Below are positions 60,857 to 64,000 of a stretch of 64,000 bases of DNA, in pieces (the stretch's first letter is position 1; the number at the start of each line of letters is the position of its first letter). The stretch covers positions 67,356 to 131,355 of the forward strand of contig CACMKW010000002.1 in the NCBI GenBank assembly GCA_902614395.1, written 5' to 3'. Below the pieces are notes generated by a model, which saw only the letters and a list, made by a program, of their open reading frames with translations, ran no database searches and had not been told where the DNA came from. Made by a program: the position numbers and the translations under genes. This stretch comes from an uncultured Alphaproteobacteria bacterium (GTDB taxonomy: Bacteria; Pseudomonadota; Alphaproteobacteria; HIMB59; GCA-002718135).

Positions 60857-61133
60857 ACATATGAAAATAATTTAATTTAAAGGACCATGTAGAAGTCACA
60901 AGACAGAGAAAAAACATGACATACAAAACTTCTTTTTGAAATTCTTGAACTTCTTTTTTCTTAAAATGTAAATAATAGAGCCAGGTTGCTATAATTATAG
61001 AAATAACGAGAAATAATCCACTTTGTAAATATTCAGATTCTGTATTGATACTAAAAGATAAAGCTAAAACGATAAAATAGGATGTTAAAAATAAAATAAC
61101 CCTTGATAAAGACTCCATTAATGCTCCCTGCAA
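60849..61133 (-). CDS. Small membrane protein with three spans, island cargo
   Basis: A 94-residue protein with about three hydrophobic segments (about 10-30, 38-56 and 68-86) and a short charged loop FKKKEVQEFQKEV between the second and third. A start at Met6 (61118) is possible. No family recognised. It is translated with the following two-span gene, and a two-component membrane unit, such as an immunity or toxin-antitoxin-like pair, is conceivable but unsupported. Confidence 0.6.
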   Translation of the reverse strand: MQGALMESLSRVILFLTSYFIVLALSFSINTESEYLQSGLFLVISIIIATWLYYLHFKKKEVQEFQKEVLYVMFFLCLVTSTWSFKLNYFHMYD

Positions 61134-61159
61134 TTTTGTAAATTTTTATTTAATAAAAA

Positions 61160-61235
61160 TGTGGCACTTAAGAGGAGTTTTACAATGAAAAATTTGATGA
61201 TTGTATAATGAATATTTTTTCTACCCAGTGCCACA
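61160..61235 (+). promoter_or_regulatory. Inverted repeat TGTGGCACT...AGTGCCACA in the island gap
   Basis: TGTGGCACT (61160-61168) is a perfect inverted copy of AGTGCCACA (61227-61235), 58 bases apart. Related TGGCA/TGCCA words recur at 61361 and 61429. They lie between the divergent membrane-pair and secreted-protein genes. They could be operator half-sites for a cargo regulator; no regulator gene was recognised. The rest of the 228-base gap holds nothing I can support. Confidence 0.35.
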
Positions 61236-61361
61236 AAATATTTGTACTTTTCAAATTAGGCATATTCGAGTTCTAATTGTGTTAACTTTAAGAAAATATA
61301 TTTCTTAATTTTACCTTATTAATATCAAGATTATGTCTGAATCTTTTTTTAATGATACGAT

Positions 61362-62048
61362 GTGGCATTAATAAAACGAGTACTACTTTTTTTTCTATCC
61401 CTCGTAGGCATCATTGTTTTGCTAGTTGGTGCCACAACCTCCTACGCTCAAGATAACTATGAAGCAAATACTCTCGAGCCTAATTTTCGTTTTTATACAA
61501 TAGAATGGCTTGATATTGCAGACAATGAAGGAAGAAAATATGTATGTGGTACTAAAGTCTCAACCTTCGATTACAGTGGAAGAAAATATAATATTGAGTA
61601 TTTTTATCTGCTTACTAGTAAAGATACGATTGTAACGCAATTCATCGTAGACGCAATTCAATTAAGTGTCGACAATCCTGAAACAAGAAAAATGGAAGAG
61701 TTAAAAATAAAACTTTATGCCTCCGTACTTTCAAAAGATGGGAAAGATTTTTTAGCAGGAATGCGGGGTAATAATGATAATGATAAATCTGTAGGTGCTG
61801 AGTATACAGAGTTTGATAGAGAAGGAAATACTAAGATATTTAAAGATATATACAAAGGTGGTTTTGAATTAAAAGTACATCATATTCCAGGTGCAGAAAT
61901 TATTATCCCTATTGAAGTAAATACTGAATATGCCATAGAAAAAGAACAGGTTTTAGAAAATTGCATTATTGATTTAATTAACAATCAAGAACATAGGATA
62001 CAATCAAGTATCTCTATTGATGAAAGCATAGCTAGTAGAGTCGGTTAA
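61362..62048 (+). CDS. Exported protein of unknown function, 228 aa
   Basis: A GTG-started gene with a clear signal peptide: MALIKRVLLFFLSLVGIIVL, cleaved near TTSYAQ (residues about 25-31). The mature part of about 198 residues is beta-rich, with YEANTLEPNFRFYTIEWLDI, EGRKYVCGTKVSTFDYSGRKY and a final charged segment. Two Cys (about 57 and 206) may pair. An ATG overlapping at 61360 runs into a stop at once, so GTG at 61362 is the likely start. No family recognised. It could be a periplasmic partner of the Sel1-like protein. Confidence 0.65.
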   Translation: MALIKRVLLFFLSLVGIIVLLVGATTSYAQDNYEANTLEPNFRFYTIEWLDIADNEGRKYVCGTKVSTFDYSGRKYNIEYFYLLTSKDTIVTQFIVDAIQLSVDNPETRKMEELKIKLYASVLSKDGKDFLAGMRGNNDNDKSVGAEYTEFDREGNTKIFKDIYKGGFELKVHHIPGAEIIIPIEVNTEYAIEKEQVLENCIIDLINNQEHRIQSSISIDESIASRVG

Positions 62049-62088
62049 TGGAAGTTTGTACTATTTTAATTTTAATATTTATTTTATT

Positions 62089-63981
62089 TTAGTTTATTTT
62101 ATCCAAATCAACTAACTTGATTAAGTTTTTAGCTCTTTCTTTTGCTTTATCTAAATCATTATCTGATAAATTTAATTCACTAAGATTTCTTCCTTTTATA
62201 TCTTGACTTGACCAATAAACATAACCTGCTTCTTCATATTCATTCAATAAAATCATATAAGCATAATAAAACATTGCAGCATCACCTTTATTTATCTCTC
62301 CTTCAAAACATCTATTATTTCCAAGATTAAGATTAAATAATTTTTCTAATGCAACTAATGAACCATTTTGAAATAAATCATAAAGTTTTTTATTTAATTT
62401 AACTCTTAGTAAATCAAAGTTTTCATAATTTTCCAAATCTTCTCTTAATGGAGCTTGCCCTAAACAATTATACAATAGTCTCGTATTAATATCTGAATGA
62501 TGTTCTCGAAATGTATATCCAATTCTATTTAGGGTAAAAGCATCAATTCCAAAAGATTCAAAATATTCTTCATCAATTATTTTAAAACATATATCTTCCA
62601 TTGATACTTCTGAAATATTTAAAATGTTATTACTAAAATAAATTGAGCTGCAGTAATTGAAATAAGAATTTCTTAAAGAATTTGAAATATGGTCTTTATT
62701 ATCTATACTTTCTTTAAATAGATTTTCAATTATTCCAATTTTACTCTCATTAATTTTTTTTGAATAGACACTGTACATTAAAGCTAACTCATTCATAGCA
62801 CCATAATGTTTCTTGAAAGTTGATTTTTCTAATAATTTTATAATTTTATTAGGCATTGCATATCCTCCAAGTAACAACTCTTTAGCGAATATGTATGCGG
62901 CAACTCCAGTTTCATCATTTTTAATTGCTTTACTAAAATATTTCTCAACACCTACATAATCTTCTGCAGAAAATGAGATTAAACCTAATTCAATATCAAC
63001 ATTTCTATCTATATTTTCTAACTCTAATATTTGTTTGTTATAAATATTAGCTCCATTATATAGTCTTTTTTGATACTTTGATTTATTGCCAAAAATATCT
63101 AAGGATGGCATTTCTTCTAGACATAATATTAGTAATAAATTTAATAAACTATCATTCTCATCATAAACATCATTCAGTATTAAGAATGCCTCTTCAATGT
63201 CTTTATCTACACCTAAACCATATAGATAATGTAAGGCTTCAATTTTTTTTATTCCTTCTATGTTTTCAGAACTATTATTTGTAGTAACTGGAGATTCTTG
63301 AATAAATTTTAAAGATTTTTTATAATCAATTTTACCTTCAATCCCAAAAAAATTAGATAAAACTGCTGTAAAGTAATCAGGGTAATTTCCATTATGAATT
63401 TCTTCTCTTATTTTTTTTTTAATATTATATGCTTCTTGGGTATTTTTTCTTTCAATATTCCCAAAACTATAAGTTCTATATAATGAGTTGTAGTATGATA
63501 AATTATTATTTTTCTCATTTCTATTAATATTTATTTCAATAGCTTTTTTAATATATTCGACTCCACTTTCATTAAATTCTTTATGTCTTTCAAAATGTTC
63601 TGCTAAATCTATGTAGGCAGCATCTAAACCATTTTGTGCTGCAATTTTAAGGTAGTATAAATAATTTTCATCATAATCAAATTGAGTTCTAAGAGCCTTA
63701 TAATAATAAGCAATGGAATGGCCATCTTCGATTGCAAAATCAATCCAATTATCGACCAAATCCCAACGGCATGTTTCTTTTTCTTCATCTAATCCATAGA
63801 CTGTAGTTTTAAATACCCAGCTTACTTGTTTATTAATAGTATCAACATCAAAACAATGATTTATTAAGGTAGTAATAGCATCTTTATCGTCACTTTTTGC
63901 CTTTTCGTATAAGTCAAAATAATCAATAGCCTTTACTTGAGAAGTAAGAAAAAGAACTGCTAAAAAGATGTACCTAATCAT
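62089..63981 (-). CDS. Exported Sel1/TPR-like repeat protein, 630 aa
   Basis: A large exported protein. The signal peptide MIRYIFLAVLFLTSQVKA is cleaved near residue 18. Repeats resemble Sel1-like units: HSIAYYYKALRTQ, NGLDAAYIDLAEHFERHKEF, EALHYLYGLGVDKDIEEAF and DETGVAAYIFAKELLLGGYA. The C-terminus is degenerate and the repeats drift, so this is a divergent member. Such proteins scaffold periplasmic signalling or envelope complexes. It converges with the 228-aa exported protein gene, 40 bases apart. Both are island cargo of unknown role. Confidence 0.65.
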   Translation of the reverse strand: MIRYIFLAVLFLTSQVKAIDYFDLYEKAKSDDKDAITTLINHCFDVDTINKQVSWVFKTTVYGLDEEKETCRWDLVDNWIDFAIEDGHSIAYYYKALRTQFDYDENYLYYLKIAAQNGLDAAYIDLAEHFERHKEFNESGVEYIKKAIEININRNEKNNNLSYYNSLYRTYSFGNIERKNTQEAYNIKKKIREEIHNGNYPDYFTAVLSNFFGIEGKIDYKKSLKFIQESPVTTNNSSENIEGIKKIEALHYLYGLGVDKDIEEAFLILNDVYDENDSLLNLLLILCLEEMPSLDIFGNKSKYQKRLYNGANIYNKQILELENIDRNVDIELGLISFSAEDYVGVEKYFSKAIKNDETGVAAYIFAKELLLGGYAMPNKIIKLLEKSTFKKHYGAMNELALMYSVYSKKINESKIGIIENLFKESIDNKDHISNSLRNSYFNYCSSIYFSNNILNISEVSMEDICFKIIDEEYFESFGIDAFTLNRIGYTFREHHSDINTRLLYNCLGQAPLREDLENYENFDLLRVKLNKKLYDLFQNGSLVALEKLFNLNLGNNRCFEGEINKGDAAMFYYAYMILLNEYEEAGYVYWSSQDIKGRNLSELNLSDNDLDKAKERAKNLIKLVDLDKIN

Positions 63982-64000
63982 AATTGAATTTAAAATATAT

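Larger units (their letters stand above)
54599..64000. mobile_element. Integrative element/genomic island at tRNA-Gly(GCC), right end outside the window
   Basis: The island starts at the tRNA-Gly scar, carries a tyrosine integrase close to the attachment site, then a complete type I restriction-modification set and cargo of unrecognised membrane and exported proteins. No conjugation, phage structural or replication genes are seen up to the window edge. The layout (att scar, integrase, cargo) is that of an integrative or satellite-type genomic island. The right attachment site is not in the window. Confidence 0.8.

Noticed and set aside
61185-61270. Very short frames (7 and 22 codons) after AAGAGGAG in the island gap
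   Set aside because: A plausible ribosome site precedes the first, but such short frames are expected by chance and nothing shows an attenuator role.
1-64000. CRISPR arrays, rRNA genes and intact tRNA genes
   Set aside because: No regularly spaced repeats, rRNA signatures or full cloverleaf sequences were seen; only partial tRNA-Gly copies occur near 54 kb.

Overview
The window is AT-rich, tightly packed chromosome from a bacterium. Genes often abut or overlap by 1 to 30 bases, and Shine-Dalgarno sites are sparse. The gene set points to a streamlined marine alphaproteobacterium of the SAR11 or AEGEAN-169/HIMB59 type. Markers are an SUV3-like helicase beside acnA and the ccm genes, an rsmB-heparinase-purH run, a HemY/mitofilin pair beside tsaD, an IalB-family protein, an ECF sigma/ChrR pair and a ScfR/RamB-type XRE regulator. 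No rRNA or full tRNA gene was seen, so the lineage is an inference.

Layout. 1-6.5 kb: quaternary-amine metabolism. It holds a GMC (choline dehydrogenase-like) fragment, a ScfR-type regulator with twin putative operators, a carnitine-to-glycine-betaine set (carnitine dehydrogenase, dehydrocarnitine-cleaving BKACE enzyme, betainyl-CoA thioesterase), a curA-like reductase and an HD-domain diiron-oxygenase-like protein. 6.5-13.6 kb: a polyamine module of agmatine deiminase, N-carbamoylputrescine amidase, a putrescine ABC transporter (potFGHI-like) and a glutamine-synthetase-family gamma-glutamylpolyamine synthetase. 13.6-23.6 kb: SUV3-like helicase, aconitase, a Lys/Ala-repeat histone-like protein with a structured leader, and ccmABCDEFGH. 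23.6-33.7 kb: mixed housekeeping genes (amino-acid binding protein, YggT, FolD, heptosyltransferase-like protein, ArgG, IalB-like, ECF sigma plus ChrR-like anti-sigma, asparaginase, fructosamine-kinase-like, aldo-keto reductase, Bax-inhibitor-1). 33.7-38 kb: a glycosylation patch with two tandem TPR-glycosyltransferase paralogues. 38-48.7 kb: HemY, mitofilin-like, TsaD, EVE protein, Acs, Tdk, RsmB, heparinase-family protein and a PurH split into two genes. 48.7-54 kb: a surface-glycan patch with two sulfotransferases and two unassigned proteins.

From about 54 kb the window enters an integrated element. A 3'-terminal tRNA-Gly(GCC) fragment (54599-54648, minus strand) forms an attachment-site scar, and an older decayed copy of its core lies about 560 bp to the left. 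A tyrosine integrase follows, then hsdM, hsdS and hsdR overlapping one another. Beyond them are unrecognised membrane or secreted proteins and a Sel1/TPR-like protein. The element runs off the right edge; the rebuilt tRNA-Gly should lie beyond it.

Observations most worth following: a ChrR-type anti-sigma factor that has lost its zinc ligands but kept its cupin metal site; PurH split exactly at the domain boundary with both active sites mostly intact; paired 9-bp tandem repeats abutting both start codons around the ScfR-type regulator; an HD-oxygenase-like protein with all metal ligands but none of the PhnZ substrate-gate residues; the two-sulfotransferase locus; and the double tRNA-Gly scar.
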